This document shows positions 53,824 to 63,655 of a stretch of DNA of 64,000 bases, piece by piece; within the stretch, counting starts at the first letter, position 1; each line of letters begins with the position of its first letter. The translations under genes were made by a program, and so were the position numbers. The notes beneath the pieces are model-generated. The model was not told the DNA's origin. It saw only the letters and a program-made list of their open reading frames with translations, and searched no databases. The DNA comes from Colwellia_A sp041890515 (lineage in GTDB: Bacteria; Pseudomonadota; Gammaproteobacteria; Enterobacterales; Alteromonadaceae). The DNA is taken from NCBI GenBank assembly GCA_041890515.1, contig JASDWX010000035.1:19637-83636 (forward strand). Direction: 5' to 3'.

Positions 53824-54693
53824 TTACTTGATACCAACGAGTCCTATTATTAACAACCATAAAGCGAAGAATAATTTCAACTTTGTGGCAGAGAGATGAG
53901 TCACAAGGGTCTTAGCAAATATACCGCCAATTACTGCACCTGGACCCGCAAATAAAACCACTTGCCAGTAAACTTCAAAATGAATGATCGTATGCTGCCA
54001 AATAGCCGACCACACAGTAAAAGCTGAAACAATAACGGCAGCAGCAACGGCCATACTAATATCAAATCGGCGTAAAATTAAATAAATCGCCAATAACTCA
54101 CCTACACCAACAGACAACCAAGCCGTATGCGCTCCACCAAAAAAGCCTATCGTTATTAAAACGAACCAATCTAAAAGATATAGTTGGCTGCGTTCGCGGT
54201 GTGGTTTTAAGAAAAAAACGGTGACAATGATAAATAGCCCTAACACTAAGGAAAACCAGCTAAAACTTTGGTGCAAAGAAGTGGGTGGCGTTAGTTGATA
54301 CCCATAAACTAACCAAATACCGACGACCGAACTAACAGCAGTAATACTAATAATACGTTTAAAACCTTGCCACAAACGTAGTTCTGTTTTTTCACTTTTA
54401 TAATGAAACCACCAAGTTAACGCTCCTGCGGTCATACCAAAACATTGAATTGCGAAACTCGTTGCAATAGATTCTTGCTCGGTAAAATTTAATTGATTAA
54501 ACAGTGGAATGAAGACTACGCCACCACCCGCTCCCGTTGAGTTGGCAAAGATAGCGCCAAGCACACCCATAAAGCTAAATAGCCCAAACTCCTTTATGCC
54601 TTCGAATGTTATCGGAGACAGCAAAAGCATAAAAAGCCAAAGCGCAATGAAGAGGAAAATGAATTTTGGGTTGGTTAAACGAAGAACACTCAT
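53824..54693 (-). CDS. Sulfite exporter TauE/SafE family permease
   Basis: A 289 aa protein with about eight membrane helices arranged in two halves, with GVLGAIFANSTGAGGGVVFIPLF and FGGAHTAWLSVGVGELLAIYL, the TauE/SafE repeat motifs. Family members move small anions, often sulfur compounds, across the inner membrane; the substrate here is not known. I use ATG 54693. It follows the ycxB-like gene with a six-base gap, and its 3' end marks the right edge of the island. Confidence 0.88.
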   Translation of the reverse strand: MSVLRLTNPKFIFLFIALWLFMLLLSPITFEGIKEFGLFSFMGVLGAIFANSTGAGGGVVFIPLFNQLNFTEQESIATSFAIQCFGMTAGALTWWFHYKSEKTELRLWQGFKRIISITAVSSVVGIWLVYGYQLTPPTSLHQSFSWFSLVLGLFIIVTVFFLKPHRERSQLYLLDWFVLITIGFFGGAHTAWLSVGVGELLAIYLILRRFDISMAVAAAVIVSAFTVWSAIWQHTIIHFEVYWQVVLFAGPGAVIGGIFAKTLVTHLSATKLKLFFALWLLIIGLVGIK

Positions 54694-54699
54694 CAAATA

Positions 54700-55191
54700 T
54701 TAATGCTTGTTCTGCTGATTAAATTTTTCGGTGAGAAATAATACCGCTTCTTCTGATAAGTTTTTATTAGAAATATAGCTACGCCCTTTAGCATGCTTTA
54801 TTAACCAACCCAATTTAGTCGTTTCTATTAAGATAACTTCAGACCATAGTAACGTTAAGCTGGCATAAAAAGATTTACTCACAATACCCTCTTCATCAAT
54901 AGTCAAATCAACATTACCTTTCGCAGCTTTACTGAGCATTTGACGCATCACCCACCAAGGTTTTTGATAATAGGTACTAACACCTTCAAGGATACCGACG
55001 GCAAAAACAAACCACGCTATATATGGGTTCATTTGTGTAAACAACACTAATAACATTCCGGCAACAGCTAAAACTATTGATTTTTTATAGGCATTAAAAG
55101 TGGTAGGGATAATAGCAGACTCGCTATAACATTCTTGAAAATGAGCTTTATCTAACTGGTATGTGGTTTGGTAAGAAAAAGGCTGTTGCAT
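54700..55191 (-). CDS. YcxB-like membrane protein
   Basis: At 163 aa the protein has two adjacent membrane helices (about 44-80) followed by a soluble domain with VDLTIDEEGIVSKSF and LLWSEVILIETTKLGWLI, the pattern of YcxB-like proteins. ATG 55191 (MQQPFSYQTTYQL) is chosen over an upstream in-frame start at 55209. Biochemical role is not known for the family. It probably shares a transcript with tauE. Confidence 0.75.
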   Translation of the reverse strand: MQQPFSYQTTYQLDKAHFQECYSESAIIPTTFNAYKKSIVLAVAGMLLVLFTQMNPYIAWFVFAVGILEGVSTYYQKPWWVMRQMLSKAAKGNVDLTIDEEGIVSKSFYASLTLLWSEVILIETTKLGWLIKHAKGRSYISNKNLSEEAVLFLTEKFNQQNKH

Positions 55192-55284
55192 AATAAAGAA
55201 GAAAACCAAGGTAAAACAATGACCTTATTTTACCTTAGTTTCTCATCAATGATGAAGTAAATAGTGATTATATATCGCTATTAT

Positions 55285-57594
55285 TTAACCTTCATCATTT
55301 GTGGTTGGAATAATAATGTCTACCGCTGAAATTTCTTCAAGTGTCATCTCAACTTCGACACGATCAACACGTTGTAATCCTCTTGGTAATTTATTACCAC
55401 GACGGCCACGATCACCCCTATAGTGTTCTACGTCACTTGGTTTTAAGGTCAGTTTACGTTTACCTGCATGCAATGTTACTGAACACTCTGGTGAAATAAC
55501 GTTAAGTATTGAAACAAACTCTTCTCGACTTTTCGCTCGAGCAGTAGATATATTAATAATTTTATTACCCTTACCTTTACTCAATATAGGTAAGTCTTTA
55601 ACCGGAAAGACGAGCATTCGGCCTTCAGACGTAATGGCAAGTAATAACATATTTTCAATGTCGGTAATGGGTAATGGTTTATTTACCTTAGCGTTCGCCG
55701 GTAAACTCAATAATGCTTTACCGTTTTTATTACGGCTGATCATGTCTGAGAATTGCCCAACAAACCCATAGCCTGCATCGCTACTGAGTAAATATTTACT
55801 TTCATCAGAGGCCATTAAACTTGTAACAAACGTTTCGCCTGTTGATAAACTGAAACGCCCTGTTAAGGGTTCTCCTTGGCTCCTCGCTGTAGGTAAAGTA
55901 TGAGCATCAGTTGTATAAGCGCGCCCGGTAGAGTCAATAAATACCACCGGGTTATTACTGCGTCCTTTTGAAGAACATAAGTAACTGTCGCCAGATTTAT
56001 AACTTAATGCTTCGGGTTCTATATCATGGCCTTTAGCACAACGTGCCCAACCTTTATCAGAAACGACAACCGTGACTGCTTCACTCGGTACGAGATCTTT
56101 TTCAGACAGTGCTTTTGCTTCACTGCGTTCAATAAGAATTGAACGACGGTCATCACCATATTTTTCTGCCGCTTCTTGAATTTCTTTTTTCATTAGCGTG
56201 TTCATACGCGCTGTTGAATTTAATATTTTTTCAAGATATTCACGTTCTATGTTCAGTTCAGCTTGCTCAGCTCTGATTTTGATTTCTTCAAGCTTAGCAA
56301 GTTGGCGTAGTTTAATTTCTAATATTGATTCAGCTTGACGCTCTGACAAATCAAAACGAGAAATCAATTCTGCCTTGGGTTTGTCAAAGTTACGAATAAT
56401 CTCAATAACTTCATCGATATTAAGATAAGCGATCAATAAACCATCTAATAAATGCAAACGTGCTAAGACTTTATCGAGACGATGCTGCAAGCGACGACGA
56501 ACCGTTTCACGACGATAATCAAGCCATTCAGACAAAATCACTCGTAGGTCTTTAACGGCAGGTTTATTGTTTAGACCAATCATATTTAAGTTAACGCGGT
56601 AACTTTTTTCTAAATCCGTACTCGCAAACAAGTGATTCATTAATTGTTCTACATCAACACGATTAGAACGAGGGATAACCACTAAACGGGTTGGATTTTC
56701 GTGATCAGACTCATCACGTAAGTCAATCACCATCGGTAATTTTTTCGCGTTCATTTGCCCGGCAATTTGTTCGAGTATTTTTCCACCAGAAGCTTGATGA
56801 GGTAAAGAGGTAATAACAATATCACCCTGCACAACTTCATAAATTGCGCGCATTTTTATGCTGCCTTTACCTGTGCGGTAAATTTTTTCGATATCAGCTT
56901 TAGGTGTAATTATTTCAGCATCGGTTGGGTAATCAGGTCCTTTAACGTATTCAAGTAGATCACTAATGTCAGCTTTAGGTTTTTCAATGAGATGAATACA
57001 TGCACTGGCAACTTCACGCACATTATGAGGTGGAATATCAGTAGCCATACCTACCGCAATCCCGGTAATGCCATTTAATAATATATGTGGTAATCGTGCA
57101 GGTAGTGTTTTCGGTTCATTCATTGTGCCATCAAAATTTGGCGTCCAATCAACGGTCCCTTGCCCTAACTCGGCAAGTAAAATTTCACTAAACTTTGATA
57201 AACGTGACTCAGTATAACGCATGGCAGCGAAAGATTTAGGATCATCTGGTGCTCCCCAGTTTCCTTGTCCGTCAACCAATGGATATCGATAGGAAAACGG
57301 CTGTGCCATTAACACCATAGCTTCATAACAAGCAGAGTCGCCGTGTGGATGGAATTTACCTAATACATCACCAACCGTACGTGCTGACTTTTTATATTTG
57401 GCGTTGGCAGACAAGCCTAATTCAGACATGGCATAAACAATGCGTCTTTGTACCGGTTTCAAACCATCACCAATATGTGGCAAAGCTCGGTCCATGATCA
57501 CGTACATCGAGTAGTTTAAATAAGATTCTTCGGTGAATTGTCGAAGTGGTCGCTGTTCAATACCTTCAAGGCTAAAATTAAGCGCATCTGACAT
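55285..57594 (-). CDS. parC: DNA topoisomerase IV subunit A
   Basis: ParC cuts and rejoins DNA to separate linked chromosomes, with ParE. The catalytic tyrosine is Y127 (AAMRYTESRL). The quinolone-resistance-determining region HPHGDSACYEAM has the wild-type Ser (S87) and Glu (E91) at the positions of E. coli S80 and E84. The C-terminal beta-pinwheel is present (about 500-760). Length, 769 aa, is normal. No parE is adjacent in the window. Confidence 0.97.
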   Translation of the reverse strand: MSDALNFSLEGIEQRPLRQFTEESYLNYSMYVIMDRALPHIGDGLKPVQRRIVYAMSELGLSANAKYKKSARTVGDVLGKFHPHGDSACYEAMVLMAQPFSYRYPLVDGQGNWGAPDDPKSFAAMRYTESRLSKFSEILLAELGQGTVDWTPNFDGTMNEPKTLPARLPHILLNGITGIAVGMATDIPPHNVREVASACIHLIEKPKADISDLLEYVKGPDYPTDAEIITPKADIEKIYRTGKGSIKMRAIYEVVQGDIVITSLPHQASGGKILEQIAGQMNAKKLPMVIDLRDESDHENPTRLVVIPRSNRVDVEQLMNHLFASTDLEKSYRVNLNMIGLNNKPAVKDLRVILSEWLDYRRETVRRRLQHRLDKVLARLHLLDGLLIAYLNIDEVIEIIRNFDKPKAELISRFDLSERQAESILEIKLRQLAKLEEIKIRAEQAELNIEREYLEKILNSTARMNTLMKKEIQEAAEKYGDDRRSILIERSEAKALSEKDLVPSEAVTVVVSDKGWARCAKGHDIEPEALSYKSGDSYLCSSKGRSNNPVVFIDSTGRAYTTDAHTLPTARSQGEPLTGRFSLSTGETFVTSLMASDESKYLLSSDAGYGFVGQFSDMISRNKNGKALLSLPANAKVNKPLPITDIENMLLLAITSEGRMLVFPVKDLPILSKGKGNKIINISTARAKSREEFVSILNVISPECSVTLHAGKRKLTLKPSDVEHYRGDRGRRGNKLPRGLQRVDRVEVEMTLEEISAVDIIIPTTNDEG

Positions 57595-57743
57595 GAATTA
57601 ATTCCTGAGTTGTCACCTTGCTAAGCGTTAGCCTAAAAAATGACTTTGATTATTATTTTTATATTATATATGGCTAGACTCTAGCTTATATGATTATATG
57701 ATTATATGGAAAGGGAAAATACTTCTTTACGAATATGTCTAAA

Positions 57744-59045
57744 TTAGCCGGTATTCTTTTGAGTTTGTTCAGTAAACTGACAAACAAGGTTTCGACCATT
57801 CTCTTTAGCATAATACATGGCTATATCAGCAGCATTGAGTAAGTCATCAAAACTTTTATCGTCTTGATCTAAACAAGCAACGCCAATACTCACAGTCAGT
57901 TGTTGGCTAATATTTAATTCAGACAAATCTTTATTTGCCACTTTTTCGCGTAAACGTTCAGCTATAGCTTTTGCTTCATCACAACCAACGCCAGGCAATA
58001 ATCCAGCAAATTCTTCGCCACCTAATCGAGCAAAAAGATCTCTAGAACGCATCGTTTCACTTCCTAACTCAGCAATTATTTTTATGACCTTATCACCAAT
58101 ATCATGGCCATAATTGTCATTGATATTTTTGAAAAAATCTACATCAAGCAGGATGACACTTAAACTTTGTTTTTCATTTTTTGCACGCTCAACAGCTTCA
58201 GTTCCTTTTTCAAATAAAGTTCGTCTATTATATAAATGGGTCAAACTATCTGTTTTAGCCAAATACTTTAATTTTTTTCTTACCTTTATTTGCCTCAATA
58301 ACAGTATAAAAAACACCATAACAGTAATAAATAAAATTATTATATTACGCTGTTGAGAGACCTGCTTATTTTCTGCTGCAATTATTTTTAAGCGTTTAAT
58401 TTTATTTTGGTTTGCTAATAATTCATTTTGTCTAATTTTATGATCTGTTTCATAAACTTTATTGAGCTCTTGAGTTTTGACTATCCTAGTTTCATCAAAA
58501 TATCGATATCCACTTTGAATATACTTTTTCTTATAATTAAAAGCTTGCTCAAAATCGCCGAGCGAAGCAAATGATTTCGCAAAGATCAAATGAGCTTTTG
58601 AAAAGTCAGGTAAATTAAGTTGTTTAGCGGGGATTTTATCTCTTAGGGCTAACGTTTTTTCAAGCCACGTTATTGCCTCTGCATCTTGATGTAAGTTATG
58701 TGCAATTAACGCATGTATAAAAAATATTAAGTAATGTTCTGCTGCATTAAAATTAGCGCTGATCTTTTCAAGTTGAGATAGCACGTCTTCAGTTTTATCT
58801 GAACTAATTTTAGATGCATCTTGTACAAGCGCTAATAAAGACAAAATACGATCATTAATGGGTAGAGGCTCATTACTGCTTAAAATATCCTTAGAGCCTC
58901 CTGAGGCAGATACATTATTATTTTCTTGAAGCGTTAAATTTTTATTAACCTCAGATTGTTCTGCACTTGATGGAAATGTAACACTTACAAAGCAAATATT
59001 TAATAAAACATACCATTTTATATTAGAAAAAAAGAAGGAGTTCAT
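57744..59045 (-). CDS. TPR-containing diguanylate cyclase (GGDEF)
   Basis: The 433 aa protein has a signal sequence, a TPR-like helical periplasmic part (about 60-200), a membrane helix (about 230-250) and a C-terminal GGDEF domain. The active-site motif is GGEEF, with the inhibitory I-site RSRD five residues before it, so it is predicted to make c-di-GMP with product inhibition. I use ATG 59045, which overlaps the stop of the preceding gene (TAATG). Confidence 0.9.
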   Translation of the reverse strand: MNSFFFSNIKWYVLLNICFVSVTFPSSAEQSEVNKNLTLQENNNVSASGGSKDILSSNEPLPINDRILSLLALVQDASKISSDKTEDVLSQLEKISANFNAAEHYLIFFIHALIAHNLHQDAEAITWLEKTLALRDKIPAKQLNLPDFSKAHLIFAKSFASLGDFEQAFNYKKKYIQSGYRYFDETRIVKTQELNKVYETDHKIRQNELLANQNKIKRLKIIAAENKQVSQQRNIIILFITVMVFFILLLRQIKVRKKLKYLAKTDSLTHLYNRRTLFEKGTEAVERAKNEKQSLSVILLDVDFFKNINDNYGHDIGDKVIKIIAELGSETMRSRDLFARLGGEEFAGLLPGVGCDEAKAIAERLREKVANKDLSELNISQQLTVSIGVACLDQDDKSFDDLLNAADIAMYYAKENGRNLVCQFTEQTQKNTG

Positions 59046-60949
59046 TAAAAACATACCTTATTTCTGCCTTCATTTTTTGCTTGGTACATTTTAGTATCTG
59101 CTTCTTTTATTAATTGTGTAAAACTATCGGTATCTCCACCTTTATAAGATGAAATGCCAATACTTACGGTGACTTGTTCAATTTTATTGAATTTAATTTT
59201 GTTTTGGAGAGTTAGACGCAATCGTTCTGCAATATCATAAGCATCTTCTCTAGATGTTTCAGGTAATAAACAAATGAATTCCTCACCACCAAAGCGTCCA
59301 AAACAATCATTTTTTCGCATAATTTGATTCGCTAACCCTGCAATTTCTTTTAATACGCTATCACCCATTTTATGGCCTAAATTATCATTAATAACTTTAA
59401 AATTATCAACGTCAATCATTAAAACACTAAAATTCTGTTGATTATTTTTGGTAATATCAAATTTTTTTTCACCCAGTTCAATTAATCGTCGACGATTTAT
59501 AACACCGGTTAAATCATCAACTCGGCTAACTCGCCATAAATACTTTTGTCCTTGAACCATGTTAAGTAAAAACCATGCAAGCGTTAACGTGACCAAGGCG
59601 AAAAATACGATCAATAACTGTAAGTTTTTTTCATGGTAAGTCATATCATTAAGCTGAATAATTTGAACTGATTGTTCTTGCTCCAAAATTTTATTTTTCA
59701 AGTCAGCTTGCTTACTTTCATAACTTAAACGCAACTCTTCTACCTTTCCCATGTTTATATTTTTTTGGTCATTAAACAAACGCGTTAGAAATTGTGACTG
59801 TTTTTGATAAGCTTGCTCATACTTTTCAGTTTTAAAATAAATTTCTGACTGCAAATACATCAAATTGTAGTGGTAGAATGTGTTTTTTGTATGACTATTT
59901 TCGGCTAATAGGTCTTCTGCTACCCTCAAACTTTCTAGGGCCTCATCGTAACGCTTCATCGCTTCAAGTACAAAAGCTTTATCTACCATAAAATGAAGAG
60001 TTGCATTATGTTGCTGCGCTTCTTTAATATATTGTTCAGCCATGGTGAGATATTGATAAGCAGTTTCTGTATCTGGTTCTTCCTTCATGACATATGCTAT
60101 CGCCATGCGTGTATATACTCCCCCTAAAATTTCATTGTTACTCAGTTTGTCAGCGTTTTGGATAAGTGCTTCGAACAATGGTATTGCTTGTTCGTAGCGT
60201 CCTTCATCCATGTGGTGTACGGCTATATTCTGCAAACTATGCAATGCATAAAGATCCATTCCAGCTTTTTTAAAGTTTTCGTAAGACGATTGAAAAAACT
60301 TAAGCGACTTTTCCGTTTGAAAAGTATAAGAATATAAGATGCCTAGTTCAGAATTTACTGACCCTTTTAATTCTTCATTATCAAGCGTATTCGCTATTGA
60401 AAGTGCTTCGTTCAGCATGATCATGGATTGCTCATATTGCTCAGTAAGATAATAAATAGCACCCAAATTTATTAAACCATCAGCAATATATTTTTTATCA
60501 TCTAACGATTCTGCAACTTCTAACCCATTGAGGTAGTTTTCAATTGCACCTTCGCTGTCACCTAAACTCTCTAATGAAAAACCACGTAAATAGGAAAGCT
60601 CTGAAATTAAAATGGTTGGACTGGTTAAGTATTGTGCGATACGTAACCCTTGAGATGCAGCACTACGCGCTAATTTAAATTGATAAGTTTCAATATATAG
60701 CTCAGAAAGCACTTGATAATATTTTACTTGGTTATCAACACTTAAGGTACTAATATTCGTTTGGTAAGAATCTAATAAAACAAGTGAATCTGTCATATTA
60801 GTCTTTTGTAATTTCTCAACCTGTTCTACAAAAGCGCTGAAGTCACGATTTATTGTTCCATCATCAGCCAATATTTGCATAGATATGAATAAATAACTAA
60901 ATAGGAAATAAAAAAACAAGGCAACTTGTTTGTAACGATTTTTTAACAA
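59045..60949 (-). CDS. TPR-containing diguanylate cyclase (GGDEF), longer paralogue
   Basis: This has a signal sequence, about eight TPR units (residues 60-400), a coiled linker, a membrane helix (about 455-475) and a GGDEF domain with GGEEF preceded by the I-site RKND. I suggest a TTG start at 60949 because AGAGG lies just upstream and it gives a clean signal peptide (MLKNRYKQVALFF); a TTG at 60994 adds 15 residues. It is co-transcribed with the next GGDEF gene and is an evident paralogue of it. Confidence 0.88.
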   Translation of the reverse strand: MLKNRYKQVALFFYFLFSYLFISMQILADDGTINRDFSAFVEQVEKLQKTNMTDSLVLLDSYQTNISTLSVDNQVKYYQVLSELYIETYQFKLARSAASQGLRIAQYLTSPTILISELSYLRGFSLESLGDSEGAIENYLNGLEVAESLDDKKYIADGLINLGAIYYLTEQYEQSMIMLNEALSIANTLDNEELKGSVNSELGILYSYTFQTEKSLKFFQSSYENFKKAGMDLYALHSLQNIAVHHMDEGRYEQAIPLFEALIQNADKLSNNEILGGVYTRMAIAYVMKEEPDTETAYQYLTMAEQYIKEAQQHNATLHFMVDKAFVLEAMKRYDEALESLRVAEDLLAENSHTKNTFYHYNLMYLQSEIYFKTEKYEQAYQKQSQFLTRLFNDQKNINMGKVEELRLSYESKQADLKNKILEQEQSVQIIQLNDMTYHEKNLQLLIVFFALVTLTLAWFLLNMVQGQKYLWRVSRVDDLTGVINRRRLIELGEKKFDITKNNQQNFSVLMIDVDNFKVINDNLGHKMGDSVLKEIAGLANQIMRKNDCFGRFGGEEFICLLPETSREDAYDIAERLRLTLQNKIKFNKIEQVTVSIGISSYKGGDTDSFTQLIKEADTKMYQAKNEGRNKVCF

Positions 60950-61131
60950 ATTCAACCTCTTAATTATCAATTTAGTTATAGATTGTGACGTCAAGTACCA
61001 GTATAAAACGATTTAAAGCGAATGATAAACCGTTATTTATAATTAATTATTTTTCACTTACGTATAAAAAAAATAAAACTAGAACAAGCACAAGATTTAC
61101 TATAAATTAGCAACGTTTTTAGCTTTATAAT

Positions 61132-61208
61132 GTCCCTGTAGCTCAGCTGGATAGAGCAAGCGCCTCCTAAGCGCTAGGTCGGAAGTTCGAATCTTCTCAG
61201 GGACGCCA
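61132..61208 (+). tRNA. tRNA-Arg, anticodon CCT
   Basis: A complete cloverleaf: acceptor GTCCCTG/CAGGGAC, D arm GCTCAGCTGGATAGAGC, anticodon loop CTCCTAA with CCT, T arm with GTTCGAATC, and an encoded CCA (61206-61208). It reads AGG codons. A TATAAA about 26 bases upstream may be its -10. An integrase gene follows, so its 3' end is the likely insertion site of an element. Confidence 0.97.
61176..61208 (+). other. Likely attL core in the tRNA-Arg 3' half
   Basis: P4-type integrases normally recombine in the T arm and acceptor end of a tRNA, preserving the gene. The integrase starts 165 bp downstream in the same direction. The matching attR would be outside the window, so this is inferred from layout. 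Confidence 0.4.
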
Positions 61209-61331
61209 AAATCACTATTACGAACGGTCAACAACACCCATAAAACCCCAAAAAAAACAATAGATACAAGTACATTTACGGTTTTTAACGATTAATAAGA
61301 ACTTGTAAAAATCACGGTTTATTGTAACACT

Positions 61332-61375
61332 CATAGTAACACCAACCCTACATCGTCAAGTTCAGTGTTACTATG
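61332..61375 (+). promoter_or_regulatory. 11 bp inverted repeat over the integrase start
   Basis: CATAGTAACAC (61332-61342) is repeated in inverse as GTGTTACTATG (61365-61375), and the second arm includes the ATG of the integrase. It could hold integrase or excisionase binding and autorepress int. Confidence 0.45.
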
Positions 61376-62623
61376 GCTAGAATAACTACCCCTTTAACGA
61401 ATACAGAAGTTAAACAGGCTAAGGCTAAAGACAAGGAGTATAACCTTGTAGATGGTGATGGCTTGATGTTACGCATTAAACCCAACAGTTCTAAATTGTG
61501 GCTATTTAACTATTACCGTCCTTTTACGAAGAAACGCGCAAATATTAGCTTTGGAAAATATCCTGATGTTTCATTAGCTGATGCGAGAAAAAAGCGTACC
61601 AGCGCAAGAAACTTACTTGCTAAAGATGTTGATCCCAAAACACATAAAGAAAAAATTACTGAAAATAAGAAAATAGAGCTAAGTAACACGCTTTTAAAGG
61701 TGGCTACTGATTGGTTTGAAATAAAGAAAAAGACCATTGCGACAAATACCGCTAAAGACACATGGAACTCCCTTAACAATCATATTTTCCCAAAGCTTGG
61801 CAATCACCCTGTTACCGCTTTAACGCCTGTTATTGTTATAGATGCGATGAAGCCAATCGCGAACAAAGGTAGCTTGTTTGTTATTAAAAGACTTTGCCAA
61901 CGCCTAAATGAAATAATGACCTACTCCGCTAATGTTGGCTTGATTGACGCCAACCCATTAACAGGAATTTTAAAAGCCTTTGAAGCACCAAGGAAACAAC
62001 ATTACCCCACAATAAAGCCAGAAGAATTACCAAAACTAATGGCTGACCTGAGCTACTCAACATTAAGGCTAGTAACGCGCTTATTAATTGAATGGCAGCT
62101 TCATACTATGGTGCGCTCAAACGAAGCCGCTACAGCTAAATGGGTTGATATTGATGTTGATGTTGATGTTGAAAACGCATGCTGGCGAATTCCTGGCGAT
62201 GTAATGAAAATGAACAAGCCACACGTTGTACCTTTAACGCCACAAACCATAGCAATATTAGAGCGTATAAAACCTGTTAGCGGTGACAATGACTACATAT
62301 TCCCTGCCGATAGAAACCTTAAAGGCCACGCTAACCGAGAGTCAGCAAACATGGCATTAAAGCGTATTGGTTATAAGAATAAATTAGTGGCGCATGGTTT
62401 ACGGTCACTCGCCAGCACCACCTTAAACGAACAAGGTTTTGATCCTGATGTTATTGAATCGGCATTAGCACACGTTGATAAAAACGAAGTCAGACGCGCT
62501 TATAATCACGCTGAATACATAGAGCGAAGGCGAATAATGATGGCTTGGTGGTCTGAGCATATTGAGCAGGCGCAAACTGGAAAAGTTAATAAATCTAAAA
62601 AAGGCTTAACAGCCATAGGTTAA
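61373..62623 (+). CDS. P4-type tyrosine recombinase (integrase)
   Basis: A 416 aa site-specific recombinase with the N-terminal DUF4102 arm-binding domain (LVDGDGLMLRIKPNSSKLW), a central core-binding domain and a catalytic domain. The catalytic set is R248 (MVRSNEAAT), H341-x-x-R344 (AHGLRS), H367 (ALAHVD) and Y377 (RAYNHA). A short GATGTT tandem run (about 62148-62174) encodes DVDVDV. It drives integration at the adjacent tRNA-Arg. Confidence 0.95.
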   Translation: MARITTPLTNTEVKQAKAKDKEYNLVDGDGLMLRIKPNSSKLWLFNYYRPFTKKRANISFGKYPDVSLADARKKRTSARNLLAKDVDPKTHKEKITENKKIELSNTLLKVATDWFEIKKKTIATNTAKDTWNSLNNHIFPKLGNHPVTALTPVIVIDAMKPIANKGSLFVIKRLCQRLNEIMTYSANVGLIDANPLTGILKAFEAPRKQHYPTIKPEELPKLMADLSYSTLRLVTRLLIEWQLHTMVRSNEAATAKWVDIDVDVDVENACWRIPGDVMKMNKPHVVPLTPQTIAILERIKPVSGDNDYIFPADRNLKGHANRESANMALKRIGYKNKLVAHGLRSLASTTLNEQGFDPDVIESALAHVDKNEVRRAYNHAEYIERRRIMMAWWSEHIEQAQTGKVNKSKKGLTAIG

Positions 62624-62661
62624 ATTTATTGGGATAGCTTAAAATTGATCATTTTAGGCGA

Positions 62662-62683
62662 AAAGCACTTACCTCAGTGCTTT
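62662..62683. terminator. Hairpin downstream of the integrase gene
   Basis: AAAGCACT (62662-62669) and AGTGCTTT (62676-62683) pair perfectly around six bases. Outer TTGGGA (near 62629) and TCCCAA (near 62683) could extend it. There is no clear T-run, so termination is probable but not certain. Confidence 0.45.
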
Positions 62684-62722
62684 CCCAATTAATTTATTGA
62701 GGTAGTGAAATGAGGAACTCAC

Positions 62723-63541
62723 ATGGTAAATAAATTTAAAAGAGGCTTAACAGCTGAGGAAGCCGCTTTAATCGCATCAAACTTAGAGCGATTTGATTCT
62801 TTGCTTGACGCTAAGCGAACACTTCAATCAGAAGAAGATTCAGTTATGGCTGCCGAAGCTGAGTTAACTAACCCATATAATGATATGGGTTATGCCTCCA
62901 TGAGTTGGGATGAAGTTAACGCTCACAATGTAGATTTTTATAATTTAAATGAAGCAGAACAAATATATGAGGCTTTGTTAGATGAAGTGAGTATTGCTTG
63001 CCATTGGGATGATTTCCTTAGTGGGAAAATAGAACTTTATGATAATGGAATTCCTTCAGCACCATCAAGCGAAACGCCTTTAAAGGTATTTCAAGTATGG
63101 AGAAATGCTCCTGATGATGAATACTCTTATTGTCCAATACCAAGACAAACAACTATTACAAAAGTTAGTTTAGCAAAATGGTTTGAAGCTCACTTACCTG
63201 ATAAGGCTAACTTATTTGATCCCAGTGAAAGCTACAAATCAATTGAAACGGGATATTCAATGACTCAGATAAATAAACAAGAAAATACGAATCCTTTACC
63301 CGGAACAACTAGCCAACAAACCTCCTTTTCTGATCAAATAACTAATACAAATGCTTGGAAAGACCTATACAAACTAACAGAAAAAGCTGTAGGGGAGTTT
63401 CCAAACTGGCAAAAGACTCGACCTAAGCCAAATAGCATTTCCAAAGATCATATACGTGACTGGTTAATAAATACGGTCAAAATGCCTACAAGAGAAGCTG
63501 AAATCGTCAAGAAAGTATTAGATGAAATATTTAACCTTTAA
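62723..63541 (+). CDS. Hypothetical 272 aa protein of the integrative element
   Basis: Not recognised. The sequence is acidic in its first half and has no membrane helix; the last 75 residues contain NTNAWKDLYKLTEKAVGEFPNWQKTRPKPNSISKDHIRDWL, a pattern seen in many prophage and island proteins of unknown role. GAGGAA lies six bases before the ATG. It sits between integrase and the AlpA regulator, a common place for accessory control genes. Confidence 0.65.
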   Translation: MVNKFKRGLTAEEAALIASNLERFDSLLDAKRTLQSEEDSVMAAEAELTNPYNDMGYASMSWDEVNAHNVDFYNLNEAEQIYEALLDEVSIACHWDDFLSGKIELYDNGIPSAPSSETPLKVFQVWRNAPDDEYSYCPIPRQTTITKVSLAKWFEAHLPDKANLFDPSESYKSIETGYSMTQINKQENTNPLPGTTSQQTSFSDQITNTNAWKDLYKLTEKAVGEFPNWQKTRPKPNSISKDHIRDWLINTVKMPTREAEIVKKVLDEIFNL

Positions 63542-63555
63542 ATATCAAAAACATA

Positions 63556-63595
63556 CATGTGACAAGTTTATTGTCACATGACAGATGTTTTGTCA
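63556..63595. promoter_or_regulatory. Operator-like palindromes upstream of alpA
   Basis: CATGTGACAA (63556-63565) pairs with TTGTCACATG (63571-63580) around five bases, and TGACA/TGTCA half-sites recur at 63579-63595. They lie 60-100 bp before the AlpA start. The first could also be a hairpin after the previous gene. Confidence 0.45.
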
Positions 63596-63655
63596 TAAAC
63601 TTATTTAAGTAGGATCAAGCCAGAATCGTTTAACAACTGACTAAGGCAATTAAAT

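Noticed and set aside
55285..57594. Quinolone-resistance changes in ParC
   Set aside because: The Ser and Glu at the key positions (S87, E91) are the sensitive type.
57675..57715. Repeated attatatgattatatgg-like stretch before parC
   Set aside because: It is low-complexity AT DNA and too short to call a regulatory repeat.
62148..62174. Tandem repeat in the integrase gene as a functional repeat
   Set aside because: It is a short GATGTT run encoding DVDVDV and keeps the frame; it looks like simple slippage.
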